Shown in pieces: positions 25,608-33,810 of a stretch of 64,000 bases of DNA. Source of the DNA: Ruegeria sp. A3M17. Lineage in GTDB: Bacteria > Pseudomonadota > Alphaproteobacteria > Rhodobacterales > Rhodobacteraceae. Location of the stretch: NCBI RefSeq assembly GCF_003318255.1, contig NZ_QOCF01000004.1, positions 1 through 64,000 on the forward strand. Reading direction: 5' to 3'. The translations under genes and the position numbers were made by a program. The notes under the pieces were generated by a model. It saw only the letters and a program-made list of their open reading frames with translations, was not told the origin of the DNA and ran no database searches. Positions within the stretch are counted from its first letter, which is position 1. Each line of letters starts with the position of its first letter.

Positions 25608-26789
25608 ATGCGTTCTGCCGTTATCGTCTCGACCGCCCGTACCGCCATTGGCAAAGCCTTTCGCGGTGCCTTCAATGACACACACCCCGCCGTCTATGGT
25701 GGCCATGCCGTTGCCGAAGCGGTCAAACGCGCCGGTGTTGATCCGTCCGAGATCGAAGACGTGATCTTTGGCAATGCTGTGCCCGAAGGTGCGAACGGCG
25801 GCAACCTGGGCCGTCAGGTCGCCATGCGCGCCGGTCTGCCCGTGACCGCGTCGGGCCAAACCATCAACCGGTTCTGCTCGTCCGGTCTTGAAGCTCTGAC
25901 GCGCGCCTGTTCGCGGGTCATGGTGGATGGCTGTGACGTGGTTGTCGGGGGCGGTGCCGAGAGCATTTCGCTGGTTATGGGGCGCGACAACACCTATCGC
26001 CTGAAAGAAGAATGGATCGATCAGAACATCCGTGGCTTCTATAATCCGATGATCCAGACCGCCGATACAGTTGCCGAACGCTATGGTATCAGCCGCGAGG
26101 CGCAGGATGCGTTTGCCCTGCAATCGCAGCAGCGCACCGCCGCGGCGCAGGCTGCGGGCAAGTTCGATGACGAGATTGTGCCAATCACGGTCACCAAGGC
26201 AAACAAGAACAAGGAAACCGGCGAGATCACCTATGAAGAGGTCACGCTGACGCAGGACGAGTGCAACCGTCCTTCGACCACGCTGGAAAGCCTGCAGGGT
26301 CTTACCCCAGTGATGGGTGAGGACAAGTGGATCACCGCCGGCAACGCCTCGCAATTGTCCGATGGTGGCTCGGCCCAGGTCGTGATGGAAGAGAAGCTGG
26401 CCGAAAAGCGCGGGCTCGAGCCGCTGGGTCGCTATATGGGCTATGTCGTCGCGGGTTGTGAACCCGATGAGATGGGTATCGGGCCAGTGTTTGCAGTGCC
26501 TAAATTGCTGGAACGCAATGGCCTCAAGATGGATGATATCGGCCTTTGGGAATTGAACGAGGCCTTTGCATCGCAAGCCCTGTATTGCCGTGACAAGCTG
26601 GGCATCCCGAATGAGATCCTGAATGTCGATGGCGGCGCGATTTCCGTGGGCCACCCCTATGGCATGTCGGGCACGCGTATGGTCGGTCACGCGCTGATCG
26701 AGGGCAAGAAACGCGGCGCGAAGTACATCGTTGCCACCATGTGCATCGGCGGCGGCATGGGTGCTGCTGGTCTGTTCGAGGTACTGTAA
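25608..26789 (+). CDS. Acetyl-CoA acyltransferase (thiolase)
   Basis: A 393-residue thiolase with all catalytic residues: nucleophile Cys90 in [20 protein letters not shown] with the His, and the second Cys in [13 protein letters not shown] at the C-terminus. It cleaves 3-ketoacyl-CoA to acetyl-CoA and a shortened acyl-CoA. The stop is directly followed by the ATG of the FadB-like gene, the usual pairing of a beta-oxidation complex. Confidence 0.93.
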   Translation: MRSAVIVSTARTAIGKAFRGAFNDTHPAVYGGHAVAEAVKRAGVDPSEIEDVIFGNAVPEGANGGNLGRQVAMRAGLPVTASGQTINRFCSSGLEALTRACSRVMVDGCDVVVGGGAESISLVMGRDNTYRLKEEWIDQNIRGFYNPMIQTADTVAERYGISREAQDAFALQSQQRTAAAQAAGKFDDEIVPITVTKANKNKETGEITYEEVTLTQDECNRPSTTLESLQGLTPVMGEDKWITAGNASQLSDGGSAQVVMEEKLAEKRGLEPLGRYMGYVVAGCEPDEMGIGPVFAVPKLLERNGLKMDDIGLWELNEAFASQALYCRDKLGIPNEILNVDGGAISVGHPYGMSGTRMVGHALIEGKKRGAKYIVATMCIGGGMGAAGLFEVL

Positions 26790-29087
26790 ATGACTGCGAT
26801 CAACAAAGTTGCTGTCATCGGCTCGGGCGTGATGGGGGCAGGCATTGCCGCCCATTTCGCCAATGCTGGTGCCGAAGTCGTTTTGCTGGACATCGTACCA
26901 AAGGATGCCGAAGACCGCTCGATGTTGGCCAAAGGTGCCATTGCACGGATGACCAAGGGCCGCGCGCCGCAACTGGCCGACCCGGCCTATGCGGCCCGTC
27001 TGACAGCGGGCAATCTGGACGATGATCTGGGTCAGCTTTCGACCTGTGATTGGGTGGTTGAGGTCGTTCTGGAAGACCTCTCCATCAAACACGCACTCTA
27101 TGCGAAAATTGCGCCTTTCCTGCGCGAGGACGCACTTCTGAGTTCGAACACCTCGACCATTCCGCTGGCCGACCTGGTCAGCCAGATGGATGAAAGCCTG
27201 CGCAAGCGCTTCGTGATCGTGCATTTCTTTAACCCGCCGCGCTATATGCGCCTGATCGAGCTGGTGACCGGTCCTGACACAGATCCGGCTGCTGCGGAAC
27301 GTGCACGTGCGTTCAGCGATGAATGCCTCGGCAAAACCGTCGTGCCCTGCAACGACCGCCCCGGGTTCATCGCTAACCGTCTGGGCGGGCTGTGGATGAA
27401 CGCCGCCGCCCGCGAGGCCGTAGCGCGTGGCATCACAGTCGAAGAGGCTGATACGGTGCTGGCCCGTCCCTTCGGCGTGCCCGGAACGGGTGTATTCGGG
27501 TTGATGGACCTGATCGGCATCGACCTAATGGGCAAATCGCGCCTGTCTATGCGCAATCTGCTCGAGGCTGATGATCCGCAGCAATTCCACACCGAAGGCC
27601 TGGAGCTGTTTGTCCAGATGGCCGCCAAGGGTTTGGCCGGTCGCAAGGTCGGTGCGGGTTTCTATCGCAGGTCCAAGGACGAAAATGGCAAACCAGTCGC
27701 CGAAGCCGTTGATCTGGCAACGCTGGAGTATCGTGCGCAGGCCAAGGGTCCGGAGTTGGCCAAAAGCTTTGGTGTCGACTTCATTGATCAGGCCGGTGAT
27801 CGGTTGGCTGATTTTGCCTGGGCCGTAATGGGGCCGACTTTGTCTTATGCCGCCTATTGCGTGCCCGAGATTACCGCCAACCCGGCGGATATCGATGCGG
27901 CGATGGAGCTGGGATACAATTGGCGCATGGGTCCATTCAAGCTGATCGACAAGATTGGTGCGGACAAGATTGTGGCTCGCTTGACGGCCGAGGGTCAGGA
28001 TGTGCCGCCCTTGCTGGTGCTGGCCGCTGAACGCGGCGGGATTTATTCAGGTCAGGGCCGTGACCGTAAGGTTCTGTTACCTTCGGGCGAACAGGCAGAC
28101 GTGCCGCGTGGGCCCGGGGTGATCTTTGCATCTGACCTGACGGATGCTCCGGTGTTCCAGACCGAGGCTGTTGTGCTGCGCGATATGGGTGATGGTGTCG
28201 CTCTGCTGACGATCACGGCACCTAATGCGGCTTTGGACGATCAGGTGATGACAGGTGTGAGCGAAGCACTGAACGTCGTGGGCCGAGATTTCAAAGCGAT
28301 GGTCATCGGGTCGGACAGCAACCACTTTTCGGTGGGCGCAAACCTGAAAAAAGCGCTGGATCGTGCTGATGCGGGGGAACTGGATCTGGTCGAAGGGCAA
28401 CTGGCCATCGGTCAGGCCACGATGCGCAAGATCAAGTACGCGCCGTTCCCGGTTGTCTCGGCCGCCTGTGGGCTTGCCCTTGGGGGCGGCTGCGAAATCC
28501 TGATGCATTCGGATCGGGTCATGGCGGCTCTGGAAAGCAATGTCGGATTGGTCGAGGCTAATGTCGGCCTGCTGCCTGCATGGGGCGGAACAACCGCCCT
28601 GTTGCTGCTCAAGGCGGCGGAACTGGGTGATGCTGTCAAAGGGGCCGAGGCAGCGTTCGATGTGATTTCAGTTGCTTTGATGACCGGCTCTGCCCCTATG
28701 GCGCGGCATGCGGGTTACTTGCGGCAAACCGATGGCGTGGTGATGAACCGCGACCGCCTTTTGGCCGAAGCTAAGGCCGCTGCTTTGGCATTGGCTGAAT
28801 CGTACAATCCAGCACCTAAGGCCGAGATCACGCTGGATGCCGCCGCAATCAATGCCGCGCTGAAGCCGAAGCTGACCGCGCTATCCGAGGCAATGCCCGA
28901 CGCACCCTACACAGTCGAGATTGCCCGTGAAACAGCGCGCGTTCTGGCTGGCGGTGACGGCGGCGTTCTGGACGAAGAGGCGCTGCACAGGCTGGAAGCC
29001 GAAGGCATGATGCGCCTGATCCGTCAGGATAAAACAATTGAACGGATGCGTCACACCATGACGACCGGCAAGCCGCTTAAAAACTGA
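26790..29087 (+). CDS. Bifunctional 3-hydroxyacyl-CoA dehydrogenase / enoyl-CoA hydratase (FadB/FadJ-like)
   Basis: A 765-residue fusion with the dehydrogenase first. VAVIGSGVMGAGIAAHFANAG is an NAD-binding Rossmann loop (glycine run GSGVMGAG, ~10-17), SNTSTIPL and VIVHFFNPPRYM are the 3HCDH active-site region. The hydratase part follows at ~465-640, with FSVGANLKKAL and LALGGGCEILMHSD plus EANVGLLPAWGG. This order (HAD then crotonase) is the reverse of E. coli FadB and common in alphaproteobacteria. It hydrates enoyl-CoA and oxidises 3-hydroxyacyl-CoA. Starts immediately after the thiolase stop. Confidence 0.92.
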   Translation: MTAINKVAVIGSGVMGAGIAAHFANAGAEVVLLDIVPKDAEDRSMLAKGAIARMTKGRAPQLADPAYAARLTAGNLDDDLGQLSTCDWVVEVVLEDLSIKHALYAKIAPFLREDALLSSNTSTIPLADLVSQMDESLRKRFVIVHFFNPPRYMRLIELVTGPDTDPAAAERARAFSDECLGKTVVPCNDRPGFIANRLGGLWMNAAAREAVARGITVEEADTVLARPFGVPGTGVFGLMDLIGIDLMGKSRLSMRNLLEADDPQQFHTEGLELFVQMAAKGLAGRKVGAGFYRRSKDENGKPVAEAVDLATLEYRAQAKGPELAKSFGVDFIDQAGDRLADFAWAVMGPTLSYAAYCVPEITANPADIDAAMELGYNWRMGPFKLIDKIGADKIVARLTAEGQDVPPLLVLAAERGGIYSGQGRDRKVLLPSGEQADVPRGPGVIFASDLTDAPVFQTEAVVLRDMGDGVALLTITAPNAALDDQVMTGVSEALNVVGRDFKAMVIGSDSNHFSVGANLKKALDRADAGELDLVEGQLAIGQATMRKIKYAPFPVVSAACGLALGGGCEILMHSDRVMAALESNVGLVEANVGLLPAWGGTTALLLLKAAELGDAVKGAEAAFDVISVALMTGSAPMARHAGYLRQTDGVVMNRDRLLAEAKAAALALAESYNPAPKAEITLDAAAINAALKPKLTALSEAMPDAPYTVEIARETARVLAGGDGGVLDEEALHRLEAEGMMRLIRQDKTIERMRHTMTTGKPLKN

Positions 29088-29099
29088 GGGATCATAGGT

Positions 29100-30869
29100 A
29101 TGGACTATCAACTCCCGCAGCGGGACATTACTTTTCTGTTGGACGAGGTTCTTGACCTCGACAAGACGCTGGCCCTGCCAGGGTATGAGCATTGCGACAA
29201 AGATACGTTCTGTGCGGTCGTTGACGCGATCAACGGGTTTGTGCGCGACAATCTGGCAACTTGCAATGAGGCGGGCGACAGCCCGGGCGCACGGCTTGAA
29301 GATGGTCAGGTCTATGCCGCGCCCGGATTTGGCGACGCCTACAAGGTATTCTGCGAAGACGGCTGGAACGCGCTGGCGCTGGAAGAAGAATATGGTGGCC
29401 AACAACTGCCCTTCGTCCTGCATGCCGCCCTGCGTGAAGGGATGGCCGGAACCAATCTGGCTTTTGCCCTGATCCACGAACTGAACTTTGGCGTTGTCGA
29501 AGCTTTGATGGCCTATGGCTCGGACGAACAAAAGGCGGTCTATTGCCCTCAGCTGACGTCCGGCAACTGGGTCGGAACCATGAACCTGACCGAGCCGCAT
29601 TGCGGCACCGATTTGGGCCTGATCCGCACGAAGGCCGTTCGCAATGATGACGGATCTTACGCCATCACTGGTAACAAGATTTTCATCACCTGGGGCGACC
29701 ATGACATGTCGGAAAATGTCGCCCATCTGATCCTCGCACGGATCGAGGGCGCTCAGCCCGGACCGCGCGGACTGTCACTGTTTTTGGCGCCGAAATACAT
29801 GCTGGATGCGGACAACAACACGACGGACGAGCAGAACACGATCACCATTGCCGGGATCGAGAACAAGATGGGTATCCACGGATCACCCACCTGCGCGATT
29901 TCGTTTGAAGACACTAAGGCCTGGATCGTCGGCGACGAGGGTAAGGGTTTGGCCGCGATGTTCGTGATGATGAACGCCGCGCGCCTGTCGGTCGGCCTGC
30001 AAGGGTTGGGCGTAGCTGAGGCCGCCGTGCAAACCGCGTCGGCATATGCCCACGAACGCCTTCAGGGTCGCGCGGATGGGAAACCTTTGAACCCGGACGG
30101 TCCTGCCGATCCGCTGATTGCCCATGCGGACGTACGCCGCCGCCTGCTGACCGCCCAAGGCGAAATGGACGCTGCCCGTGCGCTGGCCTATTTCGGAGCG
30201 GGCCTGCTGGATGAAGCTCATCGGGCAGCGACGCCCGAGCAGCGCAAAATGGCAGACGCGCGCCTTTCGCTACTGACTCCGGTCATCAAGTCCTACCTTT
30301 CGGACATGGGATCGCGAATGGCGAATGAGGCTGTGCAGATGCATGGCGGGCATGGCTTCATCAAAGATTATGGCGTCGAACAGCTGGTGCGTGATGTGCG
30401 GATCACCGAAATCTACGAAGGTACCAATGCCGTTCAGGCCCGCGATCTGGTTATGCGTAAGGTGTGCGGCGACAATGGTGCCGTCATCAAGGGTCTGGTG
30501 GCCGATATGCTGGACGAGGCGGGCAAACTGGGCGACGACCTCTCTGACTTAGAGAATAACTTGCGCGATGCGGCATCACGGCTTGGGCGTTCGACCGATT
30601 GGGTGCTGGGCACGGCGCAAGGTGACGTGCTTTCCGGTGCGTGCGACTATCTGGAAATCGTGGCGTTGAGCGTATCGGCCTGGATGTCCGCCCGGATTGC
30701 ACGGGTGGCCACCGCCGCAGCGGGCGCTCAATCGCCAGAATACTATTCGGATCGGGTGGATGCAGCACGCGCCTTTATGGCGCGGGCATTGCCCCGGGCT
30801 GTCAGCCACGAATTAATTATGCAGGCCGGTGAACCCGGCGTTGTATGTCGCGCTGATCGCTGTCTGTAA
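29100..30869 (+). CDS. Acyl-CoA dehydrogenase (DmdC-like, long form)
   Basis: A 589-residue FAD-dependent acyl-CoA dehydrogenase of the long subgroup that includes DmdC (methylmercaptopropionyl-CoA dehydrogenase). Motifs: GTMNLTEPHCGTDLGLIRTKA (FAD-contact strand, short form MNLTEPHCGTDLG), FITWGDHDM, and the catalytic Glu in ITEIYEGTNAVQARD. A C-terminal helical extension of ~130 residues follows. It makes 2-enoyl-CoA. Last gene of the LLM1 operon. I do not assign DMSP catabolism: DmdB/DmdD partners are not evident, and the neighbours suggest another acyl-CoA. Confidence 0.88.
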   Translation: MDYQLPQRDITFLLDEVLDLDKTLALPGYEHCDKDTFCAVVDAINGFVRDNLATCNEAGDSPGARLEDGQVYAAPGFGDAYKVFCEDGWNALALEEEYGGQQLPFVLHAALREGMAGTNLAFALIHELNFGVVEALMAYGSDEQKAVYCPQLTSGNWVGTMNLTEPHCGTDLGLIRTKAVRNDDGSYAITGNKIFITWGDHDMSENVAHLILARIEGAQPGPRGLSLFLAPKYMLDADNNTTDEQNTITIAGIENKMGIHGSPTCAISFEDTKAWIVGDEGKGLAAMFVMMNAARLSVGLQGLGVAEAAVQTASAYAHERLQGRADGKPLNPDGPADPLIAHADVRRRLLTAQGEMDAARALAYFGAGLLDEAHRAATPEQRKMADARLSLLTPVIKSYLSDMGSRMANEAVQMHGGHGFIKDYGVEQLVRDVRITEIYEGTNAVQARDLVMRKVCGDNGAVIKGLVADMLDEAGKLGDDLSDLENNLRDAASRLGRSTDWVLGTAQGDVLSGACDYLEIVALSVSAWMSARIARVATAAAGAQSPEYYSDRVDAARAFMARALPRAVSHELIMQAGEPGVVCRADRCL

Positions 30870-30891
30870 CTCCTCCTTCTTCACAGACAGC
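30859..30891 (+). repeat. Hairpin overlapping the acyl-CoA dehydrogenase stop
   Basis: GCTGTCTGT (30859-30867) and ACAGACAGC (30883-30891) form a perfect 9-bp stem spanning the stop codon. It stands directly before the main terminator and may protect the transcript end or add to termination. Confidence 0.55.
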
Positions 30892-30897
30892 GGTGCT

Positions 30898-30930
30898 AAA
30901 GGGCGTTCTGGTAACAGGGCGCCCTTTTTT
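30898..30930 (+). terminator. Rho-independent terminator of the LLM1 operon
   Basis: AAAGGGCG (30898-30905) pairs with CGCCCTTT (30920-30927), followed by a T-run to 30930. A textbook intrinsic terminator, marking the end of the 20.2-30.9 kb operon and separating it from LLM2. Confidence 0.9.
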
Positions 30931-30937
30931 GCGTTTC

Positions 30938-30951
30938 TTGACCCAAATCAA
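30938..30951 (+). promoter_or_regulatory. Candidate FNR/FnrL-type box upstream of LLM2
   Basis: TTGACCCAAATCAA matches the FNR-family consensus TTGATnnnnATCAA at all but one position. It is 60 bases upstream of LLM2. The 12-mer CTTGACCCAAAT recurs at 41946-41957 in the ferredoxin/CoA-transferase promoter region. Could also be just a -35 element (TTGACC). Confidence 0.35.
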
Positions 30952-30979
30952 GTTTTGTTGAGGCGTCAGTGGATAGAAT

Positions 30980-30997
30980 TTAGTGAACGATTACTAA
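30980..30997. promoter_or_regulatory. TetR-type operator 2 (LLM2 promoter)
   Basis: TTAGTGAACGATTACTAA, two differences from TTAGTGAnCGnTCACTAA. The flanks extend the symmetry: GAATTTAGT (30976-30984) and ACTAAATTC (30993-31001) are perfect inverted halves. Located 15 bases before the LLM2 start. Confidence 0.7.
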
Positions 30998-31011
30998 ATT
31001 CAGGTAATACC

Positions 31012-32148
31012 ATGAAAACACATATCCTTGTGCAACCTTATATGCGTTCAAAGGGCGAAGATGTCGTGCTGCCCGGCTCGGACCCGGATCGGTATGAAAC
31101 GCTATTGGAGCGGACAACCGAGCAGATGAAGTTTGCCGACGAAAACGGGTACGCCGGATTTTGCATGACCGAGCATCACTTTCAGGTGGAAGGGATCGAA
31201 ACCACGACCAATCCGCTTTTGTGGAACATGCACATCGCTGCAAACACCAAGAACCTGATGGTGGGGCAGGTGGGTATGGCGCTGACGGCGCATCACCCGA
31301 TGCGTCTGGCCGAGGATCTGGCAATGATCGATCACATGTCCGGTGGCCGATTGTTCTGTGGTTTTGTTCGTGGCAACACGCCGCGCTGGCTGAATACACT
31401 TGCGCAGCATCTGGATATCACGACAACCCAATCTGACCGGTCCAAGGAAGATGCCCGGAACCGTCGATTGATGGAGGAAAGCTGGGCCGTGGTCAAAAAG
31501 GCCTGGACCAACGAAACCTTCAGTCATCATGGCGAATTTTGGAACATCCCCGCCGACAACATCACATGGCCCTTCCCCCCGACCGCAAAGTATGGCGGCG
31601 AAGGTGCAGTTGACGACAACGGTAGGTTGCGCAAAATGGGCATTGTTCCGCGCCCGCGCAAGCGAACAGATGGTCGAGATTTTCCGCCGCTCTATGTGCC
31701 GTTCTCGTGGTCGATGGAGACGGCAAAGTTCTGGGCCAAGGAAGGTGCCAAGCTGGTGTCTTTTGTGTCCAAGGATGAGTTCATGGATATGACAATGCCG
31801 ATCTATCTGGAAGAAGCGCACCACCATGGCCATACCGATCTGACGGTCGGAAACACTCTGGTTTTGGGCGGGCATCTGACCATCGGATCGACCGAAGCGC
31901 AGGCCGAGCAGCACTATCGCGATTTTGAGGAGTTGTTCAATTTCGCCTATAACGCCCCGCCATATCATGTGCCGATGGGGCGCGTCTGGAAAGGCACCGT
32001 AAACCAGGTGATTGATCAGGTTGGTGCGTTGAAAGAGAAATATGGGACCGAAGAATTCGTCGTCTGGCATCACGTCGGTTACTTCACGCAAGATGAAGAG
32101 CTTGAGATGCTGGACAACTACGCCAAAGTCATCAAGGCGTTTTCCTGA
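31012..32148 (+). CDS. LLM class flavin-dependent monooxygenase (LLM2)
   Basis: A 378-residue luciferase-like monooxygenase, paralogous to LLM1 along its whole length: GYAGFCMTEHHFQVEG against GYDGFCLTEHHMQVEG, SGGRLFCGFVRGNTPRW against TGGRVFAGFSRGNTPRW, NAPPYHVPMGRVW against DAPPYHVPLGRVW. The ATG at 31012 is chosen because it aligns with the LLM1 start; the upstream in-frame extension runs through the terminator and operator. Transcribed alone, with its own TetR-type operator. It could act on a later intermediate or form a heterodimer with LLM1 as LuxA/LuxB do. Confidence 0.88.
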   Translation: MKTHILVQPYMRSKGEDVVLPGSDPDRYETLLERTTEQMKFADENGYAGFCMTEHHFQVEGIETTTNPLLWNMHIAANTKNLMVGQVGMALTAHHPMRLAEDLAMIDHMSGGRLFCGFVRGNTPRWLNTLAQHLDITTTQSDRSKEDARNRRLMEESWAVVKKAWTNETFSHHGEFWNIPADNITWPFPPTAKYGGEGAVDDNGRLRKMGIVPRPRKRTDGRDFPPLYVPFSWSMETAKFWAKEGAKLVSFVSKDEFMDMTMPIYLEEAHHHGHTDLTVGNTLVLGGHLTIGSTEAQAEQHYRDFEELFNFAYNAPPYHVPMGRVWKGTVNQVIDQVGALKEKYGTEEFVVWHHVGYFTQDEELEMLDNYAKVIKAFS

Positions 32149-32174
32149 GCCGAGGCAATTGAGGCAACAGCGCC

Positions 32175-32201
32175 CAAGCCGCGGTACTAAACGGCGGCTT
32201 G
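32175..32201 (+). terminator. Hairpin after LLM2
   Basis: CAAGCCGC (32175-32182) pairs with GCGGCTTG (32194-32201), 27 bases after the LLM2 stop. No T-run; candidate terminator only. Confidence 0.4.
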
Positions 32202-32324
32202 ACGACTGCAGGTTTCTTACTAGCGGGCGAGGATTGGTCGGCTCTGGTCATTCAACCGCACAAGGGTCAGCAATTCCCGGCGTCGCACCAATTAGAAGGT
32301 CTTGACACAGGCTTTCTAATATCG

Positions 32325-32340
32325 CTTGTATACTAATGAA
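32325..32340. promoter_or_regulatory. MarR-type operator A (enamidase promoter)
   Basis: Reverse strand TTCATTAGTATACAAG matches 13 of 16 positions of the near-palindrome TTCGTTAGTATACGAA found at 41861. It overlaps a possible -10 (TATACT, 32329-32334); a TTGACA lies at 32302-32307 but with a long 21-base spacer. Confidence 0.55.
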
Positions 32341-32423
32341 AATGGATGAATGAAGCGCGACGGTCGAACGGCTTCTTGGCGTGCTTTTTTTGATCCGAAA
32401 AGGAACCAGAAATCACACGCTAA

Positions 32424-33605
32424 ATGGGGGATCAGATGGCTGACGCACCAAAAGACACACCGGAACAGGGTCGCACACTAATCCGTAACATCGGTTTGCT
32501 TCTGACCGGTGATCTGGACTCGCCTATTGCGGACAGTGATTGCCTTCTCATCGAAGACGGGGTGATTGTGGGCCTTGAAGCCGGAGACGCGGATCGCATC
32601 ATCGATGCCTCTGGTTGTGCGGTCGCACCGGGCCTGATTGATGGCCATTGCCACCCGGTTTTCGGCGATTGGACCCCACGCCAAAGCCAGATCGGCTGGA
32701 TCGAAATGAATGTTAACGGAGGCGTCACAAGCTTTATTTCCGCAGGCGAAGTCCATCTGCCCGGTCGCCCCAAGGATGCCGAAGGCGTCAAGGCGTTGGC
32801 AATGGTGGCACAACGTTGCTATTCAAATTTCCGACCGTCCGGTGCCAAGGTTTTGGCGGGCGCACCGGTGCCGGAACTTGATTTCGATCGCGATTTTTAT
32901 GTCGCCGTCAAAGCGGCCGGTATCCGACATATTGGTGAGATCGGTCTTGGGACAGTTGCCAAGGGCCCGGACGCGGCACGCGTCACTGGCTGGTGTCGGG
33001 AATTGGGAATTGAAACCATTATGCATACTGGCGGCCCTTCGATTGCGGGCTCTCACGATGTTCGAGCAGCAGATGTGCTAGAGGCGCAACCGGATGTAGT
33101 CAGTCATATCAATGGTGGACCAACCTCAATTTCGCAGGATGAAATCCGAGAGCTTTGCCGCCACGCGAAAGGGGCGCTTGAAGCGGTACACAATGGCAAC
33201 GAGAAATCGGTAATTGTGACATTGGAGGGCGCGCTGGCCGAAGGCCGCCTTGCCGATTTCCTGATTGGAACAGATGCCCCGGCAGGTTCCGGCGTACAAC
33301 CGAACGGAATGCTGCGGATGGCAACTCTGCTGGCCAGTATTGGCGGATTGCCTGCTGAACAGGCGTGGTGCTGTGGCACCGGAAACGTGGCAAAGAGACG
33401 GGATCTTGCACAAGGGATCGTCGCACCAGGCCGCCCAGCCGATCTGGTTTTCATGGACCGCCCCGAAGGATCGGACGGTAAGAACGTTTTGGAGGGTATG
33501 GCGGTCGGCAACATCCCCGGAGTTGGGGCTGTTATGATTGATGGTAAGATGCGTACCGGACGGTCACGTTCGACCCCTCCTGCTGCGCGCGTGCCTGTAC
33601 TTTAA
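32424..33605 (+). CDS. ena: Enamidase-like metal-dependent amidohydrolase
   Basis: A 393-residue amidohydrolase that I recognise as close to enamidase of Eubacterium barkeri, which opens 1,4,5,6-tetrahydro-6-oxonicotinate to 2-formylglutarate. Binuclear-metal ligands are in place: His71 and His73 (DGHCHPVFGDWTPRQ), bridging Glu168 (GEIGLGTV), His197 (MHTGGPSIAGS), His224 (VVSHINGGPTSIS) and Asp280 (GTDAPAGSG). The C-terminus (GNIPGVGAVMIDG and SRSTPPAARVPVL) also follows enamidase rather than generic dihydroorotases. Single transcription unit with a MarR-type operator. The Hnr-like reductase that would make its substrate is 18 kb away. Match made from memory of the family, not by search. Confidence 0.85.
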   Translation: MGDQMADAPKDTPEQGRTLIRNIGLLLTGDLDSPIADSDCLLIEDGVIVGLEAGDADRIIDASGCAVAPGLIDGHCHPVFGDWTPRQSQIGWIEMNVNGGVTSFISAGEVHLPGRPKDAEGVKALAMVAQRCYSNFRPSGAKVLAGAPVPELDFDRDFYVAVKAAGIRHIGEIGLGTVAKGPDAARVTGWCRELGIETIMHTGGPSIAGSHDVRAADVLEAQPDVVSHINGGPTSISQDEIRELCRHAKGALEAVHNGNEKSVIVTLEGALAEGRLADFLIGTDAPAGSGVQPNGMLRMATLLASIGGLPAEQAWCCGTGNVAKRRDLAQGIVAPGRPADLVFMDRPEGSDGKNVLEGMAVGNIPGVGAVMIDGKMRTGRSRSTPPAARVPVL

Positions 33606-33627
33606 AGACACGGGAAACGTAAGTTTG

Positions 33628-33672
33628 AAGCCTAAGCCCGACTGCAAGATAGGCGGTCGGGCCTAGGGCTTT
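33628..33672. terminator. Terminator between enamidase and thiolase-like gene
   Basis: GCCCGAC (33636-33642) pairs with GTCGGGC (33656-33662); outer CCTA/TAGG extend the stem and CTTT follows. It sits 30 bases after the enamidase stop in a convergent intergenic region. Confidence 0.55.
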
Positions 33673-33810
33673 ACCAACAATACGAATTTGGATTGCCTGC
33701 TTTTGCCGCTGACTGACCCTTGTCGATAGTTCGTATTCCGCAGGTTGCGTTCTATTGCACTGGCAAAATCTCAAGCTTTGGGGCGCGCATTTGCCCCCCA
33801 TTTTGATCGC

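Noticed and set aside
25593-27224. A 543-codon leftward open frame opposite thiolase and FadB
   Set aside because: It spans two genuine genes in the antisense direction, is His/Arg/Gln-rich and featureless; a GC-bias artefact.
29100-30869. Assignment of the long acyl-CoA dehydrogenase as DmdC of DMSP demethylation
   Set aside because: Subgroup similarity alone is not enough; the neighbourhood has FadA/FadB, RibB and LLM rather than DmdB/DmdD, and a second similar ACAD is present.
31102-32091. A 329-codon leftward open frame opposite LLM2
   Set aside because: Shadow of LLM2, as for LLM1; no independent motif.
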